In this document: one piece after another, positions 57,237 to 64,000 of the stretch
Layout: each line of letters opens with the position of its first letter
Numbering within the stretch: position 1 is the stretch's first letter
Assembly: GCF_002872255.1 (NCBI RefSeq)
Contig: NZ_NIPR01000034.1
Location: 1 to 64,000 of the forward strand
Reading direction: 5' to 3'
Length of the DNA stretch: 64,000 nucleotides
Source of the DNA: Companilactobacillus nuruki
Lineage (GTDB): Bacteria > Bacillota > Bacilli > Lactobacillales > Lactobacillaceae
Made by a program: the position numbers and the translations under genes
The notes under the pieces: model-generated
Databases searched by the model: none
What the model was told of the DNA's origin: nothing
The model's input: the letters and a program-made list of their open reading frames with translations, nothing else

Positions 57237-57264
57237 AGAAAGCTTTTCACTGGAGTGAAAATAA

Positions 57265-57693
57265 ATGAAAAATATCGGCTATTTAGCACAGGACATTTCT
57301 ATTTTACATAGACAGTATTATAAGGACACCAGAGAAAAGTTCAGTAAAATCAACTTAAATCCAACGGCAGCATGTATTCTTTTGGCTGTAAGCGATTATG
57401 AAAATATTAGTCAAAATCAAGTGGCCCGTTCATTGGTAATTGATAAGGGTTTGGCAACTCGGGAAATTAATAAGATGGAGAAATTGAACTATCTTACCAA
57501 GGCTGACGGTGCGGGTAAGACTAAGATCTTGAATTTAACATCTGAAGGACAGAAGATCGTTGATACGGTTCAGAAAATTCGCAGTCAGTGGTGGGAAGAC
57601 CGTTTTGCAACGACGGGAATATCACCAGATAGTCCGTTAGTTTCTTCCATTGAAGCAGTTGTTTCATCAATTGTTGGTCCGGTTCAGGAATAA
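57265..57693 (+). CDS. MarR-family regulator of the acetoin operon
   Basis: A 142-aa winged-helix regulator. The core HTH reads ISQNQVARSLVIDKGLATREINKMEKLNYLTKA, and the wing follows; flanking helices mediate dimerisation. It is divergent from alsS-alsD with two palindromes between, implying control of acetoin production, possibly by repression. In several lactic acid bacteria acetoin genes are instead controlled by LysR AlsR, so a MarR here is a different arrangement. GGAG lies about 11 nt before the ATG. Confidence 0.85.
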   Translation: MKNIGYLAQDISILHRQYYKDTREKFSKINLNPTAACILLAVSDYENISQNQVARSLVIDKGLATREINKMEKLNYLTKADGAGKTKILNLTSEGQKIVDTVQKIRSQWWEDRFATTGISPDSPLVSSIEAVVSSIVGPVQE

Positions 57694-57804
57694 AATAAAA
57701 ATACTTATATTATTATCATTAGACACAATGTGACCACATATCGTTATATTATTTAATTGAGGAATTGATTTACAATAATATATTATTTTTGAGGTTATAG
57801 GATA

Positions 57805-58056
57805 ATGAAGAATGAAGTAGATTATGATTTATTGAATAAATCATACAAAGAACTGGTTGATATCGTTGGTATGGAAAATATGTTAAAGATTAGAGATAAC
57901 TTTGGCGGTATACAACTGCAATTGCCCATGAGATTATATGATCCACAAGCAATAAAAATAAAAATCAAAGATAAAAATCTCACTGCCAAAGAGGTTAGGG
58001 AACTCTCAATTAAATATGGCTTATCACCACGTTGGTTTAAACAATATGGTAAATAA
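57805..58056 (+). CDS. Mor-like transcription regulator
   Basis: An 83-aa protein that fits the C-terminal half of Mor/C activators of phage Mu: IVGMENMLKIRDNFGGIQLQLPMRLYDPQAI (dimer part), then DKNLTAKEVRELSIKYGLSPRWFKQYGK as an HTH. Such small stand-alone Mor proteins occur in Firmicutes chromosomes. There are no phage genes around, so its target is unknown. GAGG lies 10 nt before the ATG and a terminator follows. It is a single gene. Confidence 0.78.
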   Translation: MKNEVDYDLLNKSYKELVDIVGMENMLKIRDNFGGIQLQLPMRLYDPQAIKIKIKDKNLTAKEVRELSIKYGLSPRWFKQYGK

Positions 58057-58058
58057 AA

Positions 58059-58108
58059 AATCGTAAAATAAATTAGTTTGATTTCTAATTTATTTTACGA
58101 TTTTTTAT
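58059..58108. terminator. Bidirectional terminator
   Basis: AATCGTAAAATAAATTAG pairs with CTAATTTATTTTACGATT, followed by a T run; it also covers the 3' end of the leftward mntR gene. Confidence 0.9.
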
Positions 58109-58765
58109 TTCGTCAGGAATATTTTTGATGCGAATCATTTTAGTAATGTTCTTAGGTAAAATTTGTTTTAGACCAGTTCTTAAATTCAAAACAACCATTG
58201 AATGATCATAGTTATTAAGATTAATGATTTCTATCGTATCGTTTAATTTGATGTCGATATTTTCAAGCGTTTTAAAAAGATAATTATCTTCTGTAAAGTT
58301 GATTATTTGTAGTTTGGTGTGGGGAGTATTTTGACCAGACAGTAATGAACCCTTGGAGAATTTTGGTATCTCACAATTAATAGGAACAACGTTTCCATGT
58401 GGACAAACAGTTGGATAATCAAGATAAGTATTTAATCTGTCTATTAGTAATAAATCGGGATGCTCCGATAAGCTACAAGACTTTTCATAGATATCATTTA
58501 TTGGAATATTAAGTTTCTCGTAAAGCCAAATTTCAATTAGACGTTGTTGTTGAATTAAGGGAATAACTGAATTTAGTCCACGTTTGGTTAATTTGGTACC
58601 ATAGTATTTTGTATATTTAACTAAACCTAGTTTTGACAAATGCTGAGTTCTATCGGAAATGGAAGCTTTGCTAACATTAGCTTTGATAGCTAAATCAATA
58701 TTATTGACATTTTGGAAACTTCCGCCTAATTCAAATATTAATCTCAAAAAATTTAAATCATTCAA
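58085..58765 (-). CDS. mntR: DtxR/MntR-family metal regulator
   Basis: A 226-aa metalloregulator. The N-terminal winged helix is DLNFLRLIFEL through KASISDRTQHLSKLGLVKYT. A dimerisation/metal-binding domain follows with EHPDLLLIDRLNTYLDYPTVCPHGNVVP, the CPHG motif typical of DtxR proteins, and a C-terminal FeoA/SH3-like part. It should sense Mn or Fe and act as a repressor. It starts at TTG 58765, with GCGGTGA upstream. Its preceding 53-aa gene lies 20 bp away in the same transcript. Divergent mntH is the obvious target; DtxR-type sites are seen at 58980-58997 and 59210-59223. Confidence 0.87.
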   Translation of the reverse strand: MNDLNFLRLIFELGGSFQNVNNIDLAIKANVSKASISDRTQHLSKLGLVKYTKYYGTKLTKRGLNSVIPLIQQQRLIEIWLYEKLNIPINDIYEKSCSLSEHPDLLLIDRLNTYLDYPTVCPHGNVVPINCEIPKFSKGSLLSGQNTPHTKLQIINFTEDNYLFKTLENIDIKLNDTIEIINLNNYDHSMVVLNLRTGLKQILPKNITKMIRIKNIPDEIKNRKIN

Positions 58766-58785
58766 GGTTATTCACCGCTTTTATT

Positions 58786-58947
58786 TTATTTGGATACATT
58801 CTTTTTAAAGATTTGATTATCTATTAACAATAAGTTAGTAAAAATTTTTGAATACATACCAACTAGTATCTCGGAGGTTATCCAGCTATCTGATGAATAG
58901 CTTTGGCTGTTGTAATTATTAATCGTTGAATGTGTTTTATTTTTCAT
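58786..58947 (-). CDS. 53-aa small protein upstream of mntR
   Basis: An open frame of 53 codons with a strong ribosome site (AAGAGGA, 6 nt before the ATG at 58947) ends 20 bp before the mntR TTG. The product begins MKNKTHSTIN, is rich in Ser/Asn/Thr, has one mildly hydrophobic stretch (EILVGMYSKIFTNLLL) and ends KKNVSK. It has no known domain and is not a shadow of another gene. Its placement in the metal-regulator transcript suggests a regulatory or metal-related peptide, comparable in position with MntS but unlike it in sequence. Expression is not proven. Confidence 0.6.
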   Translation of the reverse strand: MKNKTHSTINNYNSQSYSSDSWITSEILVGMYSKIFTNLLLIDNQIFKKNVSK

Positions 58948-58979
58948 GATTATTCCTCTTAAATAAAATATATATTTTT

Positions 58980-58997
58980 TTAGTTAGCCCTACCTAA
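58980..58997. promoter_or_regulatory. DtxR/MntR-type operator near the small-gene promoter
   Basis: TTAGTTAGCCCTACCTAA reads as two half-sites TTAGgTAGG-like with 7 of 9 positions symmetrical, close to DtxR-family sites. It sits just before the leftward small-gene/mntR start. Confidence 0.55.
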
Positions 58998-59008
58998 TAA
59001 AAGATGGC

Positions 59009-59059
59009 AAAATGCCCTTTTATAACAAAAAGAGCTTACTCTTTTACATATGGCATTTT
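59009..59059. promoter_or_regulatory. Nested hairpin between mntR and usp-mntH
   Basis: AAAATGCC (59009-59016) pairs with GGCATTTT (59052-59059), and inside AAAAGAG pairs with CTCTTTT. No T run follows. It may be a terminator-like or cis-regulatory structure. The rest of 58960-59300 has no gene except promoter sites. Confidence 0.4.
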
Positions 59060-59209
59060 CAATATATCATAATTTTTTTAAATGTAATAGTTAAGATAGG
59101 GGTAATAACTCGATTTTTAATGTTATAAAATTGCTGATATTCCCTTTATAACATGGAAGTAACCGATTACTTAAAATTACCACAAATAAATACAATTTGA
59201 ATATTTTTA

Positions 59210-59258
59210 TTAGGTGACCTTAAAAAATAGTTTACATAGTATTAAATTGGGGTAGAAT
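59210..59258 (+). promoter_or_regulatory. Promoter and DtxR-like site of usp-mntH
   Basis: TTTACA (59231-59236), 16 bp, TAGAAT (59253-59258). The near-palindrome TTAGGTGACCTTAA (59210-59223) lies just upstream of the -35. Confidence 0.55.
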
Positions 59259-59319
59259 GGATTTTGGAAAGACGAGTAGTTAAATTCCGTTTGATAAAAA
59301 TGAATTGGAGGACTGACCA

Positions 59320-59760
59320 ATGTCAAAACAAAATAACACATTTGAACGTGTTTTAGTTGGGGTTGATGATTCGGCAGATGCGCAGTTAGCGTTTAGATAT
59401 GCCATGCATCGTTGCATCAAAGATAATTCAACATTGATCATTACATCTATTTTGGAAAGTAATGAGATGAACGTTTACCAGGCATTGAGCAATGATTATG
59501 TTCACGGTGAACGTAAAGAACTTGAAGAGCATTTGAAATCGTATCGTAAAGTTGCGATTGAAGCCGGTGTAAAAAGGGTAGAACTGGTAGTTGCTGAAGG
59601 AGATCCTGGTGAGACGATTGTAAAAGACGTCATACCAGCATCAAACGCTGATTTATTAGTAATTGGTTCACTTTCAAAAAAGGGAATCAGAAAATACTTT
59701 GGTTCTCAAGCAGCTTATATGGCGAAATATTCACCTATTTCAATAATGATTATTCGCTAG
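59320..59760 (+). CDS. Universal stress protein (UspA family)
   Basis: A 146-aa protein with the Usp fold. The first strand VLVGVDDSADAQLAFRYA and the ATP-binding signature ADLLVIGSLSKKGIRKYFGSQAAYMAKYSPISIMIIR (with the G-x2-G-x9-G(S/T) spacing seen as IGSLSKKG) are visible. Members bind ATP or cyclic nucleotides and act in stress survival. It lies 36 bp before mntH on the same transcript, an arrangement seen in several lactic acid bacteria and pointing to a role in the manganese response. GGAGG precedes the ATG by 9 nt. Confidence 0.9.
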   Translation: MSKQNNTFERVLVGVDDSADAQLAFRYAMHRCIKDNSTLIITSILESNEMNVYQALSNDYVHGERKELEEHLKSYRKVAIEAGVKRVELVVAEGDPGETIVKDVIPASNADLLVIGSLSKKGIRKYFGSQAAYMAKYSPISIMIIR

Positions 59761-59796
59761 AGTTTATTTGGAAATTATAAAGAGGAGATTAATACT

Positions 59797-61455
59797 ATGG
59801 CAGAAAAGCATAAGTTAATCGAGTACGCTAATGGTCCTTCTTTACAGGAGATCAATGGGACTGTTGATGTACCAAGAGATAAAGGTTTTTTAAAGACATT
59901 ATTCGCATATTCAGGTCCAGGGGCATTGGTTGCCGTTGGTTATATGGACCCCGGTAATTGGTCAACATCGATTACTGGTGGACAAAATTTCCAGTATTTA
60001 TTGATGTCAGTTATTCTTTTGTCTAGTTTAATAGCCATGTTATTACAATATATGGCTGCTAAACTAGGCATTGTGAGTAAGATGGATCTAGCCCAAGCCA
60101 TTCGTGCTAGAACCAGCAGATCATTAGGTATTATACTTTGGATATTAACTGAGTTAGCCATTATGGCAACTGATATTGCCGAGGTTATCGGTGGTGCCAT
60201 TGCTTTGTACCTATTGTTCCATATTCCATTAGTAATTGCCGTATTCATTACGGTTGGTGATGTTTTGGTATTATTGTTATTAACAAAGATTGGTTTTAGA
60301 AAAATTGAAGCAATTGTTGTATGTTTAATTTTAGTTATTTTATTCGTATTCGTTTATCAAGTAGCATTATCTAATCCTAACTGGAGCGCTGCTTTTGCAG
60401 GATTAGTTCCAACTGGTAAAACATTTGCAAAGAGCCCTTCAATTGGTGGACAGACACCATTGATTGGTGCATTAGGAATTATCGGTGCCACAGTTATGCC
60501 TCACAATTTGTATCTTCATTCAGCCATTTCTCAAACGAGAAAGGTTGATCATGCTGATGAAAAGTCAGTTGCTCAAAATGTTCGTTTCTCAGCTTGGGAT
60601 TCAAATATTCAACTTACAGCTGCATTCTTCGTTAATGCTTTGCTATTGATTATGGGTGTTGCTGTATTTAAGAGTGGTGCTGTTAAAGATCCATCATTCT
60701 TCGGGTTATATACAGCTCTATCAGATACATCAACTTTGAGTAATGGTGTATTGATTGCTGTTGCCAAATCTGGTATTTTATCAACATTATTTGCTGTAGC
60801 CTTGCTTGCTTCAGGTCAAAATTCAACAATTACTGGTACTCTAACCGGACAAGTTATTATGGAAGGCTTTGTTCATATGAGAATGCCTTTATGGTTACGT
60901 CGTTTGGTAACACGTTTGATCTCAGTTATTCCTGTTTTGATCTGTGTTATGTTAACAAGTAATAAGAGTATGATTGATGAGCATGTGGCTTTGAATAATT
61001 TGATGAATAATTCCCAAGTATTTCTAGCCTTTGCATTGCCATTTTCAATGTTGCCATTATTGTTGATGACTGATAGCAGTACTGAAATGGGTAATAAGTT
61101 CAAGAATGCTCCTTGGGTCAAAGGCTTCGGTTGGTTGTCAGTTATTGCATTGACGTTCTTGAATCTTTACAATATGCCTAGTCAAATCCAGGCATTTTAT
61201 GGAGACAATATAACGGCGGCACAAACAACCCAAGCTAATATTATTGCTTATGTCCTAATTGCAGCGGTGCTTGCCTTATTAATTTGGACAGTTGTTGATA
61301 TGCATAAGGGTAATGAAAGACTCAAGAAGGCTTTGGCAAAAGAGAATGTTTCATCAACTTATGAGCATTTGGCTAAGATGTCGGCTGAAGCTGGTTCTGA
61401 TGAAGAATTTGATAGAGAAGCTACTGCTGAAAGAAATGCAGAACAAAGAGTTTAA
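59797..61455 (+). CDS. mntH: Nramp-family manganese transporter
   Basis: A 552-aa proton-coupled Mn2+/Fe2+ importer. Helix 1 contains GYMDPGNWSTSITGG, the DPGN metal-binding motif; helix 6 has IGATVMPHNLYLHSA with the MPH motif. About 11 helices lie between residues 40 and 515. The N- and C-terminal tails are charged and cytosolic. In lactobacilli Mn2+ substitutes for superoxide dismutase, so this importer is a redox-defence gene. It follows usp by 36 bp, with AAGAGGAG before its ATG, and is probably controlled by the divergent MntR. Confidence 0.96.
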   Translation: MAEKHKLIEYANGPSLQEINGTVDVPRDKGFLKTLFAYSGPGALVAVGYMDPGNWSTSITGGQNFQYLLMSVILLSSLIAMLLQYMAAKLGIVSKMDLAQAIRARTSRSLGIILWILTELAIMATDIAEVIGGAIALYLLFHIPLVIAVFITVGDVLVLLLLTKIGFRKIEAIVVCLILVILFVFVYQVALSNPNWSAAFAGLVPTGKTFAKSPSIGGQTPLIGALGIIGATVMPHNLYLHSAISQTRKVDHADEKSVAQNVRFSAWDSNIQLTAAFFVNALLLIMGVAVFKSGAVKDPSFFGLYTALSDTSTLSNGVLIAVAKSGILSTLFAVALLASGQNSTITGTLTGQVIMEGFVHMRMPLWLRRLVTRLISVIPVLICVMLTSNKSMIDEHVALNNLMNNSQVFLAFALPFSMLPLLLMTDSSTEMGNKFKNAPWVKGFGWLSVIALTFLNLYNMPSQIQAFYGDNITAAQTTQANIIAYVLIAAVLALLIWTVVDMHKGNERLKKALAKENVSSTYEHLAKMSAEAGSDEEFDREATAERNAEQRV

Positions 61456-61456
61456 T

Positions 61457-61496
61457 ATAACAAAAAACGACCCTTTCAGGTCGTTTTTTTGTTATA
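61457..61496. terminator. Bidirectional terminator
   Basis: ATAACAAAAAACGACC and GGTCGTTTTTTTGTTAT pair around CTTTCA with T runs on both strands. Confidence 0.92.
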
Positions 61497-61902
61497 TTAA
61501 GATTCCTTCACAATGATCAATTTCATGTTGAATAATTTGTGCAATGAAGTCAGCAAACATTTGAGTATGTTCTTGGAAATTACTATCAAGATATTTAACA
61601 GTAATATTTTGATAACGCTTAGTTTGACGTTGACCAATTAACGAAAGGCAACCTTCAGTGGTAGAATACTCACCAGATTTCTTTATAATAGTAGGATTTA
61701 TCATAGCAACGTCCATAATTCCCATTGAGAAAACAATTATTCGCTTATTAATTCCAATCATATTGGCGGCCATGCCAACACAATCCTTTGAATTTGCTTT
61801 GAGAGTGTCCAAAAGATCAACGACGACATCGTGGTCTGATTTTGTTGCTAGTTCGGCCTTTTGAGAAAGAAAATTAGTATCATGATTGATTGGTTTTATC
61901 AT
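61492..61902 (-). CDS. def: Divergent peptide deformylase
   Basis: A 136-aa metalloenzyme-like protein. The three family motifs are present in altered form: GxGLAAxQ reads CVGMAANMIG, with Met in place of the usual Gln; EGCLS is intact, with the metal-ligand Cys; HExxH reads QHEIDH, intact. It is shorter than housekeeping deformylases (160-190 residues). Such short forms are known as second paralogues in lactic acid bacteria; the catalytic role is not certain. Start ATG at 61902 follows AGGAGC. It is a single gene. Loss of the Gln, which stabilises the reaction intermediate, argues for altered activity. Confidence 0.85.
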   Translation of the reverse strand: MIKPINHDTNFLSQKAELATKSDHDVVVDLLDTLKANSKDCVGMAANMIGINKRIIVFSMGIMDVAMINPTIIKKSGEYSTTEGCLSLIGQRQTKRYQNITVKYLDSNFQEHTQMFADFIAQIIQHEIDHCEGILI

Positions 61903-61975
61903 TTTACGCTCCTGATATTGAAATTGTTTTAATTATACTATAATTGAAGTAAATAATTTTGAGGGAGATTAAAGG

Positions 61976-62794
61976 ATGAATTTATTATTTGCAATTGATG
62001 ATAATGTAACACAGCAATTAATGACGACCCTATATTCAATTAAGCAAAATACCTCAGTAGATCAATATGCGGTTTACGTGATTCAAAGTCCCAAGTTGAA
62101 ATTGTCGGAAACATTAAATAATTTTTGCCAAAAATTAGGAATGCATTATCATCCAGTGATAATTGATGATAATCAATTTAATGATGCACCGACGACAGAC
62201 CGTTACCCTAAAACAATTTATTATCGCTTATTGGCTTATAAATATTTACCAAAGAATTTGAAACGAATTCTCTATTTGGACGTTGATATTTTGGTTATTA
62301 ACGATTTAATGTCTTTATATGAATTGGATTTGAAAGATTACTGGTATGCCGCAGCAAGTCATACATCATTAGATGTAACTGATAATTTGAATAAATTACG
62401 ATTAGGTAATTATGAAACTGAAAGTTACTATAATTCAGGCGTGATGTTGATGGACCTAGAAGCAATTAGAGAACATGTTAAAGCCAATGATATTTTTAAT
62501 TATATTGAAAAAATGGGTAAGGCACTTTTTTTGCCAGATCAAGATATTTTAAATGGACTATATGGACAACATATAATGAAGATTCCTGATGAACTCTATA
62601 ATTATGATGCACGTATGAATCCTCTGTACTTTGCTAAAAGCAATGGTGAACGGGACATTGATTGGGTAATTGATAATACAGTTGTTTTACATTTCTGTGG
62701 TCGAGATAAACCATGGCGCTCGGAATATAAAGAGCGTTATTCAGGATTATATAAGCATTATCAACACCGAGCAAAAAAACTAAGATTTGAATAA
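61976..62794 (+). CDS. Family 8 glycosyltransferase
   Basis: A 272-aa GT8 protein of the LgtC type. The N-terminus NLLFAIDDNVTQQLMTTLYSI is the nucleotide-sugar strand. The metal-binding DxD is in ILYLDVDILV (about residues 97-106), then YYNSGVMLMDL and FLPDQDILN. The C-terminal HFCGRDKPW, containing the conserved His-x-x-Gly-like metal motif, completes the site. It probably adds a hexose from a UDP-sugar to a lipid or wall glycan. No partner gene is adjacent. GAGGGAG lies upstream of the ATG. Confidence 0.92.
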   Translation: MNLLFAIDDNVTQQLMTTLYSIKQNTSVDQYAVYVIQSPKLKLSETLNNFCQKLGMHYHPVIIDDNQFNDAPTTDRYPKTIYYRLLAYKYLPKNLKRILYLDVDILVINDLMSLYELDLKDYWYAAASHTSLDVTDNLNKLRLGNYETESYYNSGVMLMDLEAIREHVKANDIFNYIEKMGKALFLPDQDILNGLYGQHIMKIPDELYNYDARMNPLYFAKSNGERDIDWVIDNTVVLHFCGRDKPWRSEYKERYSGLYKHYQHRAKKLRFE

Positions 62795-62840
62795 ATACAG
62801 GAAAAGAAGTTAGGGCATAACCCTAGAACAGTCTAAACGT

Positions 62841-62883
62841 GGAACAGAACATAGCCTTCGAGCATGTTTTGTTCTATTTTTTT
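62841..62883 (+). terminator. Terminator after the GT8 gene
   Basis: AACAGAACAT and ATGTTTTGTT pair (one G-T) around an 11-nt loop and are followed by a TATTTTTTT run. Confidence 0.75.
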
Positions 62884-62940
62884 ACAATTTGTCAATATTA
62901 TTATGATATCACTTTGATATGATAGTGATATAATAAAGCC

Positions 62941-63273
62941 ATGGCAGATAAAACAATAGCATTAAGATTAGACAAAGATTTGTACGACCGAATAGCAGAA
63001 GATGCCAGTCGTGAAAATCGCAGCGTTAACAATTATATTGTCACTAAATTAAGTGATACGGTACCAACCAATAACCTTGAACAGCGCCAAATAGTAGGAT
63101 CTGTGGTTAAAGGGGACAAGATCAATATGGCAAATGACTTGATTGAGGTTAAAGGTATCTATTATCGCTATGATTTATTGGCAAATGATGCAGTTAATAA
63201 AATGGGGAATTATCAGGTAATTAAGGCTAATGGTAATATTCTGACAATTCAGGAATTAAAATCAGAAAAGTAG
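62941..63273 (+). CDS. Ribbon-helix-helix protein
   Basis: A 110-aa protein. Residues 1-45 form an Arc/CopG-type ribbon-helix-helix (KTIALRLDKDLYDRIAEDASRENRSVNNYIVTKLSD). The rest is a strand-rich tail (IEVKGIYYRYDLLANDAVN, NYQVIKANGNILTIQEL) of unknown type. It lies 10 bp before an SPFH gene and should be co-transcribed, so it may regulate that gene or interact with membrane microdomain proteins. No clear Shine-Dalgarno is seen before the ATG at 62941; ATAAAGCC precedes it. Confidence 0.78.
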   Translation: MADKTIALRLDKDLYDRIAEDASRENRSVNNYIVTKLSDTVPTNNLEQRQIVGSVVKGDKINMANDLIEVKGIYYRYDLLANDAVNKMGNYQVIKANGNILTIQELKSEK

Positions 63274-63283
63274 GCGGATAAAT

Positions 63284-64000
63284 ATGTTTGGGTTAAAAGT
63301 GGTACGTCAAAATCATGTTGGTTTGGTAGAAACATTGGGGAAGTATAGTCGTCAAGTTAGTGCAGGATTGAATTTTTATATTCCTGTTTTTCAAAAAATA
63401 AGAATAGTTGATTTAGCAATGATTCCTCTCTCACTACAAGGGTATTCAGTTATTACTAAAGATAATGCTGAAGTGCAAACAACTGTTACTTTGAATTATC
63501 ATGTAACGAATGCTAGAAAATTCGAGTATGAAAATAGTAATTCGGTTGAGTCAATGATTCAGTTAGTTCGAGGCCATTTGCGAGATATTATTGGTAAATT
63601 GGATTTGAATGAAGCTTTGGGGTCAACATCTAAGATCAATGCTGATTTGGCAACTGCCATTGGAGATTTGACCGATACGTATGGAATCAAAGTTGATCGA
63701 GTTAATATTGATGAGTTGAAACCATCTGCTTCAATTACAGAGTCAATGGAGAAACAGATTAGAGCTGATCGTGAAAAAACTGCTGCAATTTCTAAGGCTA
63801 ATGGTGATGCGCGCAGTATTGAAATTGAAACTAAAGCTAAGAATGAGGCTACAGTTTCAACTGCTAAAGCTGAAGCAGCCGCAACAATTGCCAGAGCTGA
63901 TGCAAAGGCTTATGAAATTAAGAAGTTGAATGAAATGTTGTCATCAGCTGATAATAAATATTTCACTGCTCAACAAATCCAAGCCTTCGCTGCTTTGGCT
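63284..64000 (+). CDS. SPFH/band-7 domain protein, cut by window edge
   Basis: An open frame of 239 codons from ATG 63284 (GCGGA ribosome site) to the right edge. The N-terminus FGLKVVRQNHVGLVETLGKYSRQVSAGLNFYIPVFQKI is the band-7 core, followed by VITKDNAEVQTTVTLNYHVT and a long Ala/Glu/Lys coiled coil with KAEAAATIARADAKAYEI. These proteins form oligomeric membrane scaffolds (flotillin or HflC-like). It has no obvious N-terminal membrane helix. The 3' end is missing from the window. Confidence 0.9.
   Translation, partial: MFGLKVVRQNHVGLVETLGKYSRQVSAGLNFYIPVFQKIRIVDLAMIPLSLQGYSVITKDNAEVQTTVTLNYHVTNARKFEYENSNSVESMIQLVRGHLRDIIGKLDLNEALGSTSKINADLATAIGDLTDTYGIKVDRVNIDELKPSASITESMEKQIRADREKTAAISKANGDARSIEIETKAKNEATVSTAKAEAAATIARADAKAYEIKKLNEMLSSADNKYFTAQQIQAFAALA

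Noticed and set aside
59009-59059. Nested hairpin as a yybP-ykoY manganese riboswitch.
   Set aside because: None of the conserved loop sequences of that class is present and it lies upstream of both promoters.

Overview
The window is low-GC Gram-positive DNA with strong AGGAGG-type ribosome binding sites and compact operons separated by U-tailed hairpins. It carries SLAP-like surface domains, LPXTG, WxL and KxYKxGKxW-type secretion or anchoring signals, a heterofermenter/homofermenter-type acetoin pathway, MntH and a KapB-free HrtBA-type ABC pair. This fits a member of the Lactobacillaceae, perhaps Companilactobacillus; the species is inferred, not proven. No rRNA, tRNA, CRISPR array or intact insertion sequence was recognised.

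Layout. 0-5.4 kb: an unidentified C-terminal fragment, a lipoprotein, an orphan AgrC/AgrA-type two-component system, small membrane and regulatory genes and a LOG-family enzyme. 5.4-10.7 kb: a cell-wall and competence block, with a GH25 muramidase and two zinc amidases that share a SLAP-like C-terminal domain; between the amidases sit a ComK homologue and a SigH/ComX-like sigma factor. 10.8-17.1 kb: a lipoprotein/DUF218/AI-2E-permease operon, a Gln-rich protein, gpmA and a broken cysteine peptidase. 17.2-22.4 kb: a DJ-1 protein, a degenerate GGDEF-EAL protein, an amidohydrolase and an unusually short CynX-like transporter. 22.8-33.7 kb: three giant surface proteins (an LPNAG-anchored repeat protein, an LPQTG Ig-repeat protein and an L-type-lectin WxL protein).

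33.8-46.7 kb: an orphan HicA toxin, HxlR/SDR, an hrtBA-gpx operon, metE-metF with a divergent LysR regulator and a perfect MET-box, an SOS-type uvrX-yolD operon with a LexA box, a CAT-like gene, a MerR-type promoter with no intact gene, and an MFS pseudogene. 46.7-64 kb: a TetR-controlled PEBP/TauE operon, a secreted matrixin, a PTS plus esterase operon with promoter and cre, EamA with a structured leader, dprA, the alsS-alsD acetoin operon with divergent MarR, an MntR/DtxR - usp - mntH manganese locus that includes a 53-aa gene, a divergent deformylase, GT8, and RHH followed by an SPFH protein cut by the window edge.

Themes. Murein hydrolases appear to be under WalR-like control (three TGTWAH boxes at 11-bp steps). 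Competence regulation (comK, sigH, dprA) shows probable RNA-level control at the sigH start. Metal, heme and redox stress is served by mntH/mntR, hrtBA-gpx and the HxlR and DJ-1 genes. Several genes are decaying, including the peptidase, the MFS transporter, an ATP-grasp fragment and the shortened CynX-like transporter.
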